In this document: in pieces, positions 33,182-41,443 of the stretch
How the letters are laid out: every line of letters begins with the position of its first letter
How positions within the stretch are numbered: position 1 is the stretch's first letter
NCBI GenBank assembly: GCA_963747775.1
Contig: CAVVGT010000007.1
Location: forward strand, 186,001 to 250,000
Direction: 5' to 3'
Source of the DNA: JAGVSZ01 sp963747775
GTDB taxonomy: Bacteria; Pseudomonadota; Gammaproteobacteria; Burkholderiales; SG8-39
DNA length: 64,000 bases
Notes under the pieces: model-generated
Told to the model about the DNA's origin: nothing
Databases searched by the model: none
What the model saw: the letters and a program-made list of their open reading frames with translations, nothing else
Program-made: the position numbers and the translations under genes

Positions 33182-33865
33182 TTAGCGCCGGTCGCGCTCG
33201 GCGAGCGACAACTCGAGCTTCTCGATGCCCACCTGGACCACGTCGCCCGCGCCGAGCGGCTGCCAGTCGCCGGCGATCGGCTTGCCGTTGACGCGCGGCG
33301 GCTTGCCCTCGACCCGCGCGATGAAGTAGCCCTGCGGCCGACGGAAGATCGCGGCGAACTCCTCGCCGCGCCGCCCCAGCGCGGTGAGCGCACGGTCGAG
33401 GACGATCTCGCGCCCGCCGACTTGCCCCGCGCCGCGCAGCACGCCCTCGGGAAGTTTCAGCTCGAGGACACGCGCCTCGGCCGCGGGTGCCCGTACGCCT
33501 GGCGCCGGGGCCGGCGCGTGCCCGGCGTCGACGGCGTGGAAGATCGTCGTGCGCTCGCCCTCGTTCCCCACCACGCTCTTGTGGTCGACGTAGCGCAGCT
33601 GAAAGTCGAGGATTTCGACGAGGTCGCCGTGGCGCAAGAGGTGACGGGTGATGCGCGTCCCGTTCACGCAGGTGCCGTTCGCACTTCCGAGATCCTGCAG
33701 GATGTGATCGTTTCCGACCATCTCGATCGCGGCGTGCTGCTTGCTGACCGCCTGGTCCTCGAGGCGGATGCCCGCGCCCTCGGCGCGCCCGATGACGACC
33801 CGCTCACGCTCGATGAACCACGAGCCGAGCGCTGCGCCGGCGCGGCTTGCAACGAGTTTCGCCAT
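33182..33865 (-). CDS. Double FHA-domain protein
   Basis: 227 residues. FHA domain 1 (about 20-95) has the phosphothreonine-binding residues in VIGRAEG, SKQHAAIEM and GSANGTCVNG. A linker rich in Ala/Pro leads to a second, degenerate FHA (about 140-220: LTALGRRGEEFAAIFRRPQG, RVNGKPIAGDWQPL). FHA proteins read Thr phosphorylation by Hanks-type kinases. The next gene on this strand (18 nt upstream) is a PP2C phosphatase and the kinase lies divergently, making a complete writer-eraser-reader set. Confidence 0.88.
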   Translation of the reverse strand: MAKLVASRAGAALGSWFIERERVVIGRAEGAGIRLEDQAVSKQHAAIEMVGNDHILQDLGSANGTCVNGTRITRHLLRHGDLVEILDFQLRYVDHKSVVGNEGERTTIFHAVDAGHAPAPAPGVRAPAAEARVLELKLPEGVLRGAGQVGGREIVLDRALTALGRRGEEFAAIFRRPQGYFIARVEGKPPRVNGKPIAGDWQPLGAGDVVQVGIEKLELSLAERDRR

Positions 33866-33883
33866 CGTTCGTCCGCTCCCCTC

Positions 33884-34690
33884 TCAGCTCCCGAACTTGG
33901 TGCGCAGCCAGCCGAAGAGGCCCTGCGGGTGCGGCTCGGGCGCGCGCTTCGACTCGCGCCTGCGATCGATGCGTACCACCACCACCGAGATGTTGTCGCG
34001 CCCGCCGCGATCGTTCGCCATGGCAACCAGCGTCGACGCGGCGAGATCGAGGTTGGGCGCCAGGACCTCGAGCGCGCTGGCGATGTCGCCGTCCTCGACC
34101 AGGTCGTGGAGCCCGTCGGTGCACAGCAGGTACACGTCGCCCGGCAGCACCTCGTGCTCGCCGAGGTCGGGCACCACTTGTTCCTCGGCGCCGAGGACGC
34201 GCGTGACGAGCTGGCGGCTGCGCGACACGCGCGCCTCCTCGCTCGTCATCTGACCGGCGTCGAGCTGGCTCTGGACGAAAGAGTGGTCGGTCGTCAGGCG
34301 CTCGAGCCGGCCCGTGCGCCACCGGTACACGCGCGAATCGCCGACATGCGCGATCGACACCCGATCGCCCTGGAACCATGCGAGCGCGAGCGTCGTTCCC
34401 ATGCCCTTGAACGTCGGGTCCGCGCGCGCACGCTCCAGGATCGCGCGATTAGCGGCGGCGAAGGCGGCGTGCGTCGCCGCCCGCGGCGCGAGGTTCTGCC
34501 CGGCGAGCAGCGACTGCACCAAAGTGGTGGTGGCGAGCTTGGCCGCGAGATCCGCGCCCTTGTGCTCCGCCATCCCGTCGGCGACAGCCACCACGCCGCG
34601 TTCGGCGTCGGTGACGAAGCTGTCCTCATTGAAGCTGCGGACCCGACCGAGATCGGACCGCGCCGCGACGTCCAGGGCGAGTCGGCTCAT
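33884..34690 (-). CDS. PP2C-family Ser/Thr protein phosphatase
   Basis: 268 residues from ATG 34690. PPM fold: RSFNEDSFVTDAERGVVAVADGM, MGTTLALAWFQGDRVSIAHVGDSRVYRWR, LLCTDGLHDLVE and GGRDNISVVVVRID carry the metal-binding acidic residues. The usual DGMGGH motif reads DGMAEH, a substitution of two glycines near the active site. The protein should still bind metal through Asp. It reverses phosphorylation by the divergent kinase. Cytoplasmic; no membrane span. Confidence 0.9.
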   Translation of the reverse strand: MSRLALDVAARSDLGRVRSFNEDSFVTDAERGVVAVADGMAEHKGADLAAKLATTTLVQSLLAGQNLAPRAATHAAFAAANRAILERARADPTFKGMGTTLALAWFQGDRVSIAHVGDSRVYRWRTGRLERLTTDHSFVQSQLDAGQMTSEEARVSRSRQLVTRVLGAEEQVVPDLGEHEVLPGDVYLLCTDGLHDLVEDGDIASALEVLAPNLDLAASTLVAMANDRGGRDNISVVVVRIDRRRESKRAPEPHPQGLFGWLRTKFGS

Positions 34691-34845
34691 GGTCGGGCCG
34701 GTGCGCCGCAGCACCGCCTGTTGTATGACATTGACATAGTTGGAGTTTTCGTCCGGGCGCGGGCGCGAAAACTCCCGACCTCACCCGGCGTGTCCCGCAA
34801 TGTTAGGCTGGCAGGCGCCTTCAACAAAAAGAAATAGTTTGGATT

Positions 34846-34862
34846 CCGGCGCTTATCGCCGG
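34846..34862. promoter_or_regulatory. Inverted repeat in the phosphatase/kinase divergent region
   Basis: ccggcg-cttat-cgccgg is a perfect 6-bp inverted repeat with a 5-nt centre, 36 nt before the kinase ATG, within the 207-nt divergent region. The region is AT-richer upstream (caacaaaaagaaatag). It may be an operator or an mRNA leader hairpin; no strong promoter hexamers are assigned. Confidence 0.35.
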
Positions 34863-34897
34863 CCGTTTCAAGGGCTTTCTTGCGACAATGAAGCCCC

Positions 34898-36424
34898 ATG
34901 CAAGAGGTGAGCCAGGCACTCCCGACCGGCCGACTGGGACGCTACGAGCTGCTCGGCGAGCTCGGCCGCGGCGCGATGGGCGTCGTGTACCGCGCCCGCG
35001 ACCCGATCATCGATCGCGTCGTCGCGCTCAAGACCATCGACTCGGGCCGCTCCGGCGAGGCGGCAGCGAGCTTCACCGAGCGGTTCTTCCAGGAAGCGCG
35101 CTCCGCGGGACGGCTCAACCACCCCAACATCGTCACGATCTACGACGCCGGCGATGCGGGTGGCCAAGCGTACATCGCGATGGAGTTCCTCGAAGGCACC
35201 GGCTTGCGCGAAATGCTCGACGAGCAGGCGCCGCTCCCGGTCACGCGCGCCGTCGAGATCGCGGCTCAAGTCGCCCGCGGCCTTGCGTACGCGCACGAGC
35301 ACGGCGTCGTGCACCGCGACGTAAAGCCCGCGAACATCATCATCCTACGCAATCGGCGACCGAAGATCACTGACTTTGGCATCGCGCGTCTCGGTGAGGC
35401 CGACGTCCTGGCCGGCAGCCGTGCGGGCTCGCCGAAGTACATGTCGCCCGAGCAGATCCGGGGCGACGGCGCCCTTGACGGGCGCAGCGATGTCTTCTCC
35501 CTCGGGGCGGTCCTCTACGAGATGCTCACCGGACGGCAGCCGTTCGGCGGCGTCGAGGTGGGCGAGATCATGCGTTCGGTGCTTCAGGACACGCCGCATG
35601 CACCGAGTGCGCACAACCCGCGCGTGCCGGCGGAGCTCGACGCACTCGTGTTGCGAATGCTCGCCAAGCGGCCCGACGAGCGGCACCCGAGCGCACGCTG
35701 GCTGTACCGCGAGCTGCGCCAGGTCGAAGACAAGCTCGAAAAGGGACCGAGCAGTGCCTCGCCACGCGCCGAAACCCCGACGCGGAAAGTTTCGCTCGAC
35801 GACCCCACCTTGGTCATGGGCGCCGAACGGGCGGGGCCGGCCGAAGGTTCTGCGCCGGGACCGATAAAACGCTTCGGCGGCCGGCTCGCCGCAGTCGCCG
35901 CTGCCGTGTTGGTCGCGGGAGCCGTGATCCTTCTCGCGCCACGGAGCGGGTCGTCACCTCCCCCCGCCTTTCAGGCCTCGGCGCCCATCATCGCCGTCGC
36001 GCCGCCGGTGGCGGAGGAGTCGGCCGCCCCCCAGGCGCCCTCGCCGGTGGCGGCGTTCGAGAAGCCGCCCGCGCCCGCGCCGCGGCCGAAGGCACAAGCG
36101 CGGGCAGCGAAGAAGCTACCCGAGCCGGCGCCCGTCGCCGCACCGGAGCCTGCGCCGCCGGTCGAAGTCGTTGTCGCGCCGCCGCCGAAGCCGGCCCCGC
36201 CTCCGCCGCCGCAGACGGGGAAGCTTGTCCTAGCGGTATCTCCTTGGGGCGAGGTCTACGTCGACGGCAGGTTGCGCGGCACCACCCCGCCGCTTGCCGA
36301 GGTCGAGCTTCCGCCGGGCCGGCATCGCGTCGAGATTCGGAATTCGGCGCAATTGCCGTTCCACACGTTCATCGAGCTGCAGGCCGGCCAGACCCAGCCG
36401 ATTCGCCACAGCTTTTCGTACTAG
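34898..36424 (+). CDS. Transmembrane Ser/Thr protein kinase with C-terminal PEGA domain
   Basis: 508 residues. Hanks-type kinase domain (about 14-275): glycine loop GELGRGAMGVVYRARD, Lys in VALKTI, catalytic loop VHRDVKPANIII, DFGIAR, and APE-like GSPKYMSPEQIRG. A juxtamembrane linker leads to one membrane helix (LAAVAAAVLVAGAVILLAP), then a long Pro/Ala-rich periplasmic spacer and a terminal PEGA domain (LAVSPWGEVYVDGRLRGTTP ... LPPGRHRVEIRN). The PEGA part may sense or bind cell-wall or surface components. It pairs functionally with the divergent PP2C and FHA genes. Confidence 0.93.
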   Translation: MQEVSQALPTGRLGRYELLGELGRGAMGVVYRARDPIIDRVVALKTIDSGRSGEAAASFTERFFQEARSAGRLNHPNIVTIYDAGDAGGQAYIAMEFLEGTGLREMLDEQAPLPVTRAVEIAAQVARGLAYAHEHGVVHRDVKPANIIILRNRRPKITDFGIARLGEADVLAGSRAGSPKYMSPEQIRGDGALDGRSDVFSLGAVLYEMLTGRQPFGGVEVGEIMRSVLQDTPHAPSAHNPRVPAELDALVLRMLAKRPDERHPSARWLYRELRQVEDKLEKGPSSASPRAETPTRKVSLDDPTLVMGAERAGPAEGSAPGPIKRFGGRLAAVAAAVLVAGAVILLAPRSGSSPPPAFQASAPIIAVAPPVAEESAAPQAPSPVAAFEKPPAPAPRPKAQARAAKKLPEPAPVAAPEPAPPVEVVVAPPPKPAPPPPPQTGKLVLAVSPWGEVYVDGRLRGTTPPLAEVELPPGRHRVEIRNSAQLPFHTFIELQAGQTQPIRHSFSY

Positions 36425-36479
36425 ATCCCCGCCGCAACGCGGTCGCGAGCGATTTGCGCCGGCTGCTAGATTCCGTTCC

Positions 36480-37538
36480 ATGGATACCCTTACGCACGCT
36501 TTGAGCGGGGCGCTCGCGGCGCGCGCGACCGCGCCGGCGAACGCGCGCATCTCGCTCGCCGCGCGTGTCACGGCGGGCTTCTTCGTCGCCGCGTTCCCCG
36601 ACATCGACTGGGTGCTCGCCTACGTCTCGCCGGCCGCCTACGTCACCGGCCACCGGGGCGCGACGCACTCGGTGCTGCTCCTCCCGCTCTGGGCCGGGCT
36701 CCTCGCCTGGCTGTGCGCAAGGATCGACCGACGAAGCGACGCCACCTGGCGAGACTACTACGGCGTGTGCGCGATTGCGGTCGGCATGCACATCCTCGGC
36801 GACTTGATCACCTCGTTCGGCACGATCGTCTTCGCACCCATGTCGGATGCGCGCATCGCGTGGAGCACGACGTTCATCATCGACCCCTGGTTTACCGCGA
36901 TCATCGTGGCCGGCCTGGCGGCAGCGTGGACCTGGCGCCGTTCGCGCGTTCCGGCCACCCTCGGACTCGCCGTGCTCGCGGGCTACGTCGGCGTTCAGGC
37001 GGCGCTGCATTCGCGCGCTGTCGACGTCGGCTTGGACCACGCGCACCGGCAAGGTCTCGACGCGCCGCGCGTCACGGCGGTGCCGCGCCCGGTATCGCCG
37101 TTCAACTGGATGATCGTCATCACCGAGAAAGACCGCTACAGCTACGCAAACGTGAACCTCTTTCGCGAGCGGGTCCCGCCTGCGCCCGGGCCGGATGCGG
37201 GGCTCATCGAGCGTCTCGACGCCGCGTACGCACCGGTCGATACGGCGCGGTGGACGACTGTTGCTAAGTTCGGCGACGCGCCGGCGACGCGGATGCTCGC
37301 CTCCGCTGTCTGGAACGCCCGCGACCTGGAGTTCTTCCGGTGGTTTGCGGACTACCCGGCGCTTTACCGAATCGATGCCGGCAACCCGTCGCGCTGCGTC
37401 TGGTTCGAGGATCTACGCTTCAACACGCCGGGCCGCGAGGGCAACCCGTTCCGATTCGGGGTTTGCAACCGAGACGGCTCGCACGACTGGACCGCCTTCC
37501 GGCTGCGCGACGACGGTACGCGCGAACCGGCACACTGA
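36480..37538 (+). CDS. YdjM-like metal-dependent membrane hydrolase
   Basis: 352 residues. It begins with the hallmark MDTLTHALSGALAARATAP, followed by an FPDIDW segment and HRGATHSVLLLPLWAG, whose His/Asp residues form the presumed metal site; HILGDLITSFGT adds another. Four to five membrane helices occupy the first 180 residues. The rest is a soluble domain (SPFNWMIVITEKDRYSYANV). In E. coli the YdjM relative is LexA-controlled, but no SOS box is visible here. Function unknown. Confidence 0.85.
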   Translation: MDTLTHALSGALAARATAPANARISLAARVTAGFFVAAFPDIDWVLAYVSPAAYVTGHRGATHSVLLLPLWAGLLAWLCARIDRRSDATWRDYYGVCAIAVGMHILGDLITSFGTIVFAPMSDARIAWSTTFIIDPWFTAIIVAGLAAAWTWRRSRVPATLGLAVLAGYVGVQAALHSRAVDVGLDHAHRQGLDAPRVTAVPRPVSPFNWMIVITEKDRYSYANVNLFRERVPPAPGPDAGLIERLDAAYAPVDTARWTTVAKFGDAPATRMLASAVWNARDLEFFRWFADYPALYRIDAGNPSRCVWFEDLRFNTPGREGNPFRFGVCNRDGSHDWTAFRLRDDGTREPAH

Positions 37539-37539
37539 G

Positions 37540-39237
37540 TCAGGCGCCTCCCCCGGCGCGCAGGAAGCCGAAGTCGCAGCCGTGCTCCGCCTGGAGCACG
37601 GTGTCAGCGTACAGGCGTGCGTACCCGCGCACCGGCTTGGTCTTGGGCTGCCACGCGGCGCGACGCCGGGCGAGCTCCTCGTCGCTCACCAGCAGGTCGA
37701 TGCGCTTGCGCGTCACCGAGAGCCGGATGCGGTCGCCGCCGCGCACGAGCGCGAGCGGTCCGCCGACTGCGGACTCCGGCGACACGTGCAGCACGACCGT
37801 TCCATATGCCGTACCGCTCATGCGCGCGTCGGAGATGCGGATCATGTCCTTCACTCCGCGCTTCGCGAGCCGGCCGGGAATCGGAAGATAGCCCGCCTCG
37901 GGCATCCCGGCGCCAATCGGGCCGGCGTTCTGCAGGACCAGCATGTCGTCGGGCTCGACATCGAGATTCGGGTCGTCAATGCGACGTGCGAGATCGTCGA
38001 GGTCGGAGAACACGACTGCGCGACCTTCGTGCTCGAACAGCTTGGAGTCGGCCGCCGCCTGCTTCAGGATCGCGCCATTCGGCGCGAGGTTGCCGAAGAG
38101 CGCGACGAGCCCCCCTTGCGGCGCGAATGGCTCGGCGCGGCTGCGCACCACCCCGCGATCGACCCATGGGTCGTCTTCCGCGAGCCGTTCATTGAGGGTC
38201 TGTCCCCCAACCGTCCGGCAATCGAGGTGCACGAGATCCTTGATCTCGCGCAGCACCGCACCGACGCCACCGGCCGCAAAGAGGTCTTCCATGTAACCCT
38301 GACCCACCGGCTTGAGATCGACCAGCGTCGGCGTGGTTTCGGCGAGCGCGTTGAGCCGGTCGAGACTGACCTTGACGCCCGCGCGCCCGGCAATCGCCGT
38401 CAAATGGATGATCGCATTGGTCGAGCCGCCGATCGCCAGCAGGACGCGCAGCGCGTTTTCGACCGATCGCGCGGTAATGATGTCCGCGGGCCGCAGCTTC
38501 TCGTGAGCGAGCGCGACCGCCCGCGCACCGGTCGCCTCGGCCATCCGCAACCGGTCGGCGTGCACCGCCGGGATCGCTGCACAGCCGGGGAGGCTCATCC
38601 CGAGCGCCTCGGTGATGCTCGCCATCGTGCTTGCCGTGCCCATCACGGCGCATGTCCCCGCGGTCGTGGCGAGGTTGCCTTCGATCGCGCCGATGCGTTG
38701 CGAGTCGATCTCGCCGCGTCGGTACGCAGCCCAGAAGCGCCGGCAGTCCGTACACGCGCCGAGGCGCTCGCCCTGGAAGCGGCCGGTCATCATCGGCCCG
38801 ACGGTAAGATGTATCGCCGGCACGTTCGCGCTCAGCGCACCCATGAGCTGTGCCGGCGTCGTCTTGTCGCAGCCGCCGACGAGCACGACCGAGTCCATCG
38901 GCTGCGCGCGAATCATTTCCTCGACGTCCATCGACATCAGGTTGCGGAACACCAGGCTCGTTGGGTTGAGAAACACCTCGCCGAGCGAGATCGTAGGGAA
39001 CTCGAGCGGCAAGCCGCCTGCCGCGATCACGCCGCGCTTTACGGCATCGACCAGATCGGGCGTCGTGCGGTGGCAATTGTTGAAGCCGCTCGCTGCGGTG
39101 GCGATGCCCACGACGGGCCGGTCGAGCATCGCGGTCGAGTAGCCCATCGAGCGCGCGAACGAGCGGCGCAGATAGCGCGCAAAGTCGCGGTCACCGTAAT
39201 TGGTGAGGCCGCGATCGAGGCCGGTCGGGTCGGTCAT
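37540..39237 (-). CDS. IlvD/Edd-family sugar-acid or dihydroxy-acid dehydratase
   Basis: 565 residues from ATG 39237. Iron-sulfur cysteines in VLVGGCDKTTPAQLMGAL, GACTDCRRFW and ATTAGTCAVMGTASTMAS; the substrate/metal block GGSTNAIIHLTAIA; and C-terminal RISDARMSGTAYGTVVLHV with the catalytic Ser. The length and GCDKTTPA resemble pentonate and hexonate dehydratases more than biosynthetic IlvD. It probably converts an aldonate to its 2-keto-3-deoxy acid. It converges with the YdjM-like gene, with only 1 nt between stop codons. Confidence 0.88.
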   Translation of the reverse strand: MTDPTGLDRGLTNYGDRDFARYLRRSFARSMGYSTAMLDRPVVGIATAASGFNNCHRTTPDLVDAVKRGVIAAGGLPLEFPTISLGEVFLNPTSLVFRNLMSMDVEEMIRAQPMDSVVLVGGCDKTTPAQLMGALSANVPAIHLTVGPMMTGRFQGERLGACTDCRRFWAAYRRGEIDSQRIGAIEGNLATTAGTCAVMGTASTMASITEALGMSLPGCAAIPAVHADRLRMAEATGARAVALAHEKLRPADIITARSVENALRVLLAIGGSTNAIIHLTAIAGRAGVKVSLDRLNALAETTPTLVDLKPVGQGYMEDLFAAGGVGAVLREIKDLVHLDCRTVGGQTLNERLAEDDPWVDRGVVRSRAEPFAPQGGLVALFGNLAPNGAILKQAAADSKLFEHEGRAVVFSDLDDLARRIDDPNLDVEPDDMLVLQNAGPIGAGMPEAGYLPIPGRLAKRGVKDMIRISDARMSGTAYGTVVLHVSPESAVGGPLALVRGGDRIRLSVTRKRIDLLVSDEELARRRAAWQPKTKPVRGYARLYADTVLQAEHGCDFGFLRAGGGA

Positions 39238-39371
39238 GAGCTCGCTTCCGGGAGGAACGACGCGCGATGATACCGCCGCGGCCGGGTGCGATACTCGCCA
39301 TCCCTTGAACGCGCCCGACCTTGGCGACACGCCCGCGCGGCGGTTCGACTTCGAGGATAATCCGGGGTGAA

Positions 39372-39398
39372 GCGGCCCCGCGGGCCGCGTCTTTTTTT
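39372..39398 (+). terminator. Intrinsic-terminator-like element immediately before maoC start
   Basis: gcggccc-cgc-gggccgc (39372-39388) is a perfect 7-bp GC stem followed, after gtc, by seven T residues (39392-39398). The maoC GTG is at 39405. No plus-strand gene ends upstream, so this is not an ordinary gene-end terminator. It looks like an attenuator, or blocks read-in. A GATAAT at 39356-39361 could be a -10 just ahead of it. Confidence 0.65.
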
Positions 39399-39404
39399 CC
39401 GACC

Positions 39405-39872
39405 GTGTTCAAATACTACTTCGACGACTTTCATCCCGGCTGGACGTTCGAGCTGGGCGAACGCACGCTCTCGGTGGAGGACATCATTTCCTTCGCGCGC
39501 CAGTGGGATCCGCAGCGCTATCACACCGACGAGGCGCAGGCCCGCGCCTCGCCCTACGGCGGCCTAATCGCGAGTGGCTGGCAGACCGCGTGTGTGGGCA
39601 TGCGGCTGATGTGCGACGGCTACCTCAACGAGAGCGCGTGTGTCGGTTCGCCCGGCATCGAGGAGATCAGATTTCTCAGGCCGGTGCGCCCCGGCGACAC
39701 GCTGCGGTTCCGCTCCACTGCGACCGAGGCGCGCCCCTCCAAGACCAAGCCGAACCGCGGCACGGTGACGTTCATGTGGGAAGTCATCAACCAGGTCGAC
39801 GAGGTCGTCCTGTCCATGATCGGTACGCAGCTCTTCCTGCGTCGCGCGGCCGTGGCCGCGAGCGGCGCGTGA
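39405..39872 (+). CDS. MaoC-like dehydratase (paralogue A)
   Basis: 155 residues from GTG 39405; no Shine-Dalgarno, as the start follows a T7 tract. Hotdog-fold (R)-specific hydratase family: FARQWDPQRYHTDEAQARAS holds the catalytic Asp/His pair, followed by PYGGLIASGWQTACVGMRLM and EEIRFLRPVRPGDTLRFRST. Its stop overlaps the second MaoC gene (GTGA). The two are about half identical by eye and probably form a heteromer or tandem-domain equivalent acting on enoyl-CoA or dihydroxy acyl-CoA substrates. Confidence 0.85.
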   Translation: MFKYYFDDFHPGWTFELGERTLSVEDIISFARQWDPQRYHTDEAQARASPYGGLIASGWQTACVGMRLMCDGYLNESACVGSPGIEEIRFLRPVRPGDTLRFRSTATEARPSKTKPNRGTVTFMWEVINQVDEVVLSMIGTQLFLRRAAVAASGA

Positions 39873-40321
39873 CGAAGAAGTTCCACTTCGAGGACTTCAC
39901 GCCCGGGCGGGTGTGGGAGATCGATGGCCCGACGGTTCGCAAGGACGAGATCGTCGAGTTCGCACGCCGCTTCGATCCGCAGTACTTCCACGTCGACGAG
40001 CGCGCGGCGGAGGACTCGCCCTACGGCGGCTTGATCGCAAGCGGCTGGCAGACCGTGGGCCTCTGCATGCGGCTCATCTGCGACGCCTACCTTTTGCAGG
40101 CGGCGAGCCTCGGCTCGCCCGGCGTGAACGAGGTGCGCTGGACCAAGCCGGTGCGGCCCGGCGACCGGCTCAGGATGAAGATGACCGTGCTCGAGGCCAA
40201 AATCTCGCGCTCGAAGCCCGACCGCGGGACCGTGTTGCATCGCTGGGAGGTCTACGACCAGCACGGCGACGCGGTGATGCACATGGAAGGCTACGGGATG
40301 TACGCCCGGCGCCCCGAGTGA
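39869..40321 (+). CDS. MaoC-like dehydratase (paralogue B)
   Basis: 150 residues. It retains FARRFDPQYFHVDERAAEDS (Asp/His pair), PYGGLIASGWQTVGLCMRLI and NEVRWTKPVRPGDRLRMKMT, aligning along its length with paralogue A. A tandem duplication is evident. The start is translationally coupled to A, and its TGA overlaps the comB ATG by 1 nt, so all three genes form one operon. Confidence 0.87.
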   Translation: MTKKFHFEDFTPGRVWEIDGPTVRKDEIVEFARRFDPQYFHVDERAAEDSPYGGLIASGWQTVGLCMRLICDAYLLQAASLGSPGVNEVRWTKPVRPGDRLRMKMTVLEAKISRSKPDRGTVLHRWEVYDQHGDAVMHMEGYGMYARRPE

Positions 40322-41064
40322 TGGCTGCGGTGGTCCCGCTCGCGCACAAGGTCCACGTCCTCGGCCGCAAGGAGGACCTGGACACGGTACGCATGCCCGG
40401 GAAAGTGGCGATCGTGCTCGACGTCCTGTTCGCGACCTCGACTATCGTCACCGCCGTGGCGCACGGCGCTTTGGGTGTGATCCCGGCGTTCGACGAGGCA
40501 GCCGCGCGTGAGGAGGGCGTGCGGCGCGAGCCCGGCTCGTTCGTCCTTGCAGGCGAGCTTTACGCGGAAACGCTGCCGGGGTTCGCCCCGCCGACGCCAC
40601 TCGCGCTCATCGCACACGGCGTCGCATCGAAGACGGTGATTTACTCCACCACCAACGGTACCGTGGCGCTTCAGGGGGCGGCGGGCGCCGAGGACGTTTA
40701 CGCTGCAGCGCTGCTCAACGGTCGCGCCGTCATCGAGCACGTCCTCGCGGCGCATCGCGACCGCACGATCCTCATCGTGTGCTCCGGTTCGATGGGCAAC
40801 TTCAACCTCGAGGACTTTTACGGCGCGGGTTATCTCGTCGACCTCCTCGCCGAGCGGCTCGGCGAGCGTACGGATTTCTCCGACGCGGCCCGCGTCGCGC
40901 GCGCTCTGTACCGGTCGGGCGACCCGTTTCCGACGCTGCGCGAGTGCCGCGTCGGGCGGATGATGGCCGAACGCGGGCTCGAGCACGAGATCGAGTTCGC
41001 CGCGCAACGCTCGACGCTCGACGTGGTGCCGCGCCTGCAAGGCGGGCGGCTGCTGCCGGTTTAG
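40321..41064 (+). CDS. comB: 2-phosphosulfolactate phosphatase-family protein (ComB)
   Basis: 247 residues. ComB-fold signatures: VAIVLDVLFATSTIVTAVAH, VIYSTTNGTVALQGAAGAED, and ILIVCSGSMGNFNLEDFYGAG with acidic metal ligands. The archaeal/Bacillus enzyme dephosphorylates 2-phosphosulfolactate in coenzyme M biosynthesis. In bacteria the true substrate is often unknown. Co-operonic with two MaoC proteins, which suggests a different phosphate ester here. Start overlaps MaoC-B. Confidence 0.85.
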   Translation: MAAVVPLAHKVHVLGRKEDLDTVRMPGKVAIVLDVLFATSTIVTAVAHGALGVIPAFDEAAAREEGVRREPGSFVLAGELYAETLPGFAPPTPLALIAHGVASKTVIYSTTNGTVALQGAAGAEDVYAAALLNGRAVIEHVLAAHRDRTILIVCSGSMGNFNLEDFYGAGYLVDLLAERLGERTDFSDAARVARALYRSGDPFPTLRECRVGRMMAERGLEHEIEFAAQRSTLDVVPRLQGGRLLPV

Positions 41065-41083
41065 CGTGCTGGCGCGGGCGACG

Positions 41084-41396
41084 CTCGCCCGACGGGTCCT
41101 TCGTCGCGGTGGTGGTGATGAACGGCAGCAACAAGCCCGTCAATTCGCCCTTCTACAATTCGAGCGGCAAGCTGGTGCTCTACCAGGTGAACGGCAAGAC
41201 GCTGATGAAATACGCCGAGGCGCCGATCGGCAACTGGTCGCAGGGCGTCGCGTTCGGCGGCGGTCAAGTGCTCGTGCAGAGCATGGTGCAGCGGGAGATC
41301 CAGGTCTTCCGGCTCGACACCAAGGGGCTCTTCGACACCGGCACGCGCCTCAAGATGAGCGGCGGGCCGGCGGGGATACGGACGGCGGAGCGCTAG
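41084..41396 (+). pseudogene. C-terminal remnant of a beta-propeller (YVTN/lactonase-like) protein
   Basis: Plus-strand reading RSPDGSFVAVVVMNGSNKPV then SSGKLVLYQVNGKTLMKYAE and GNWSQGVAFGGGQVLVQSMV, ending QVFRLDTKGLFDTGTRLKMS and GGPAGIRTAER. This looks like the last two blades of a beta-propeller. It begins abruptly about 20 nt after the comB stop with no signal, start or upstream blades. The rest of the gene is absent, so a deletion brought comB against the remnant, or the assembly is joined here. Confidence 0.65.
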
Positions 41397-41443
41397 CGAG
41401 CGCTGCCGCGGGTGCGGCCGCGCTTCGAACGCGCGCGCCGCGA

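Noticed and set aside
34868..35314. Minus-strand ORF opposite the kinase start
   Set aside because: Shadow of the kinase gene; no motif.
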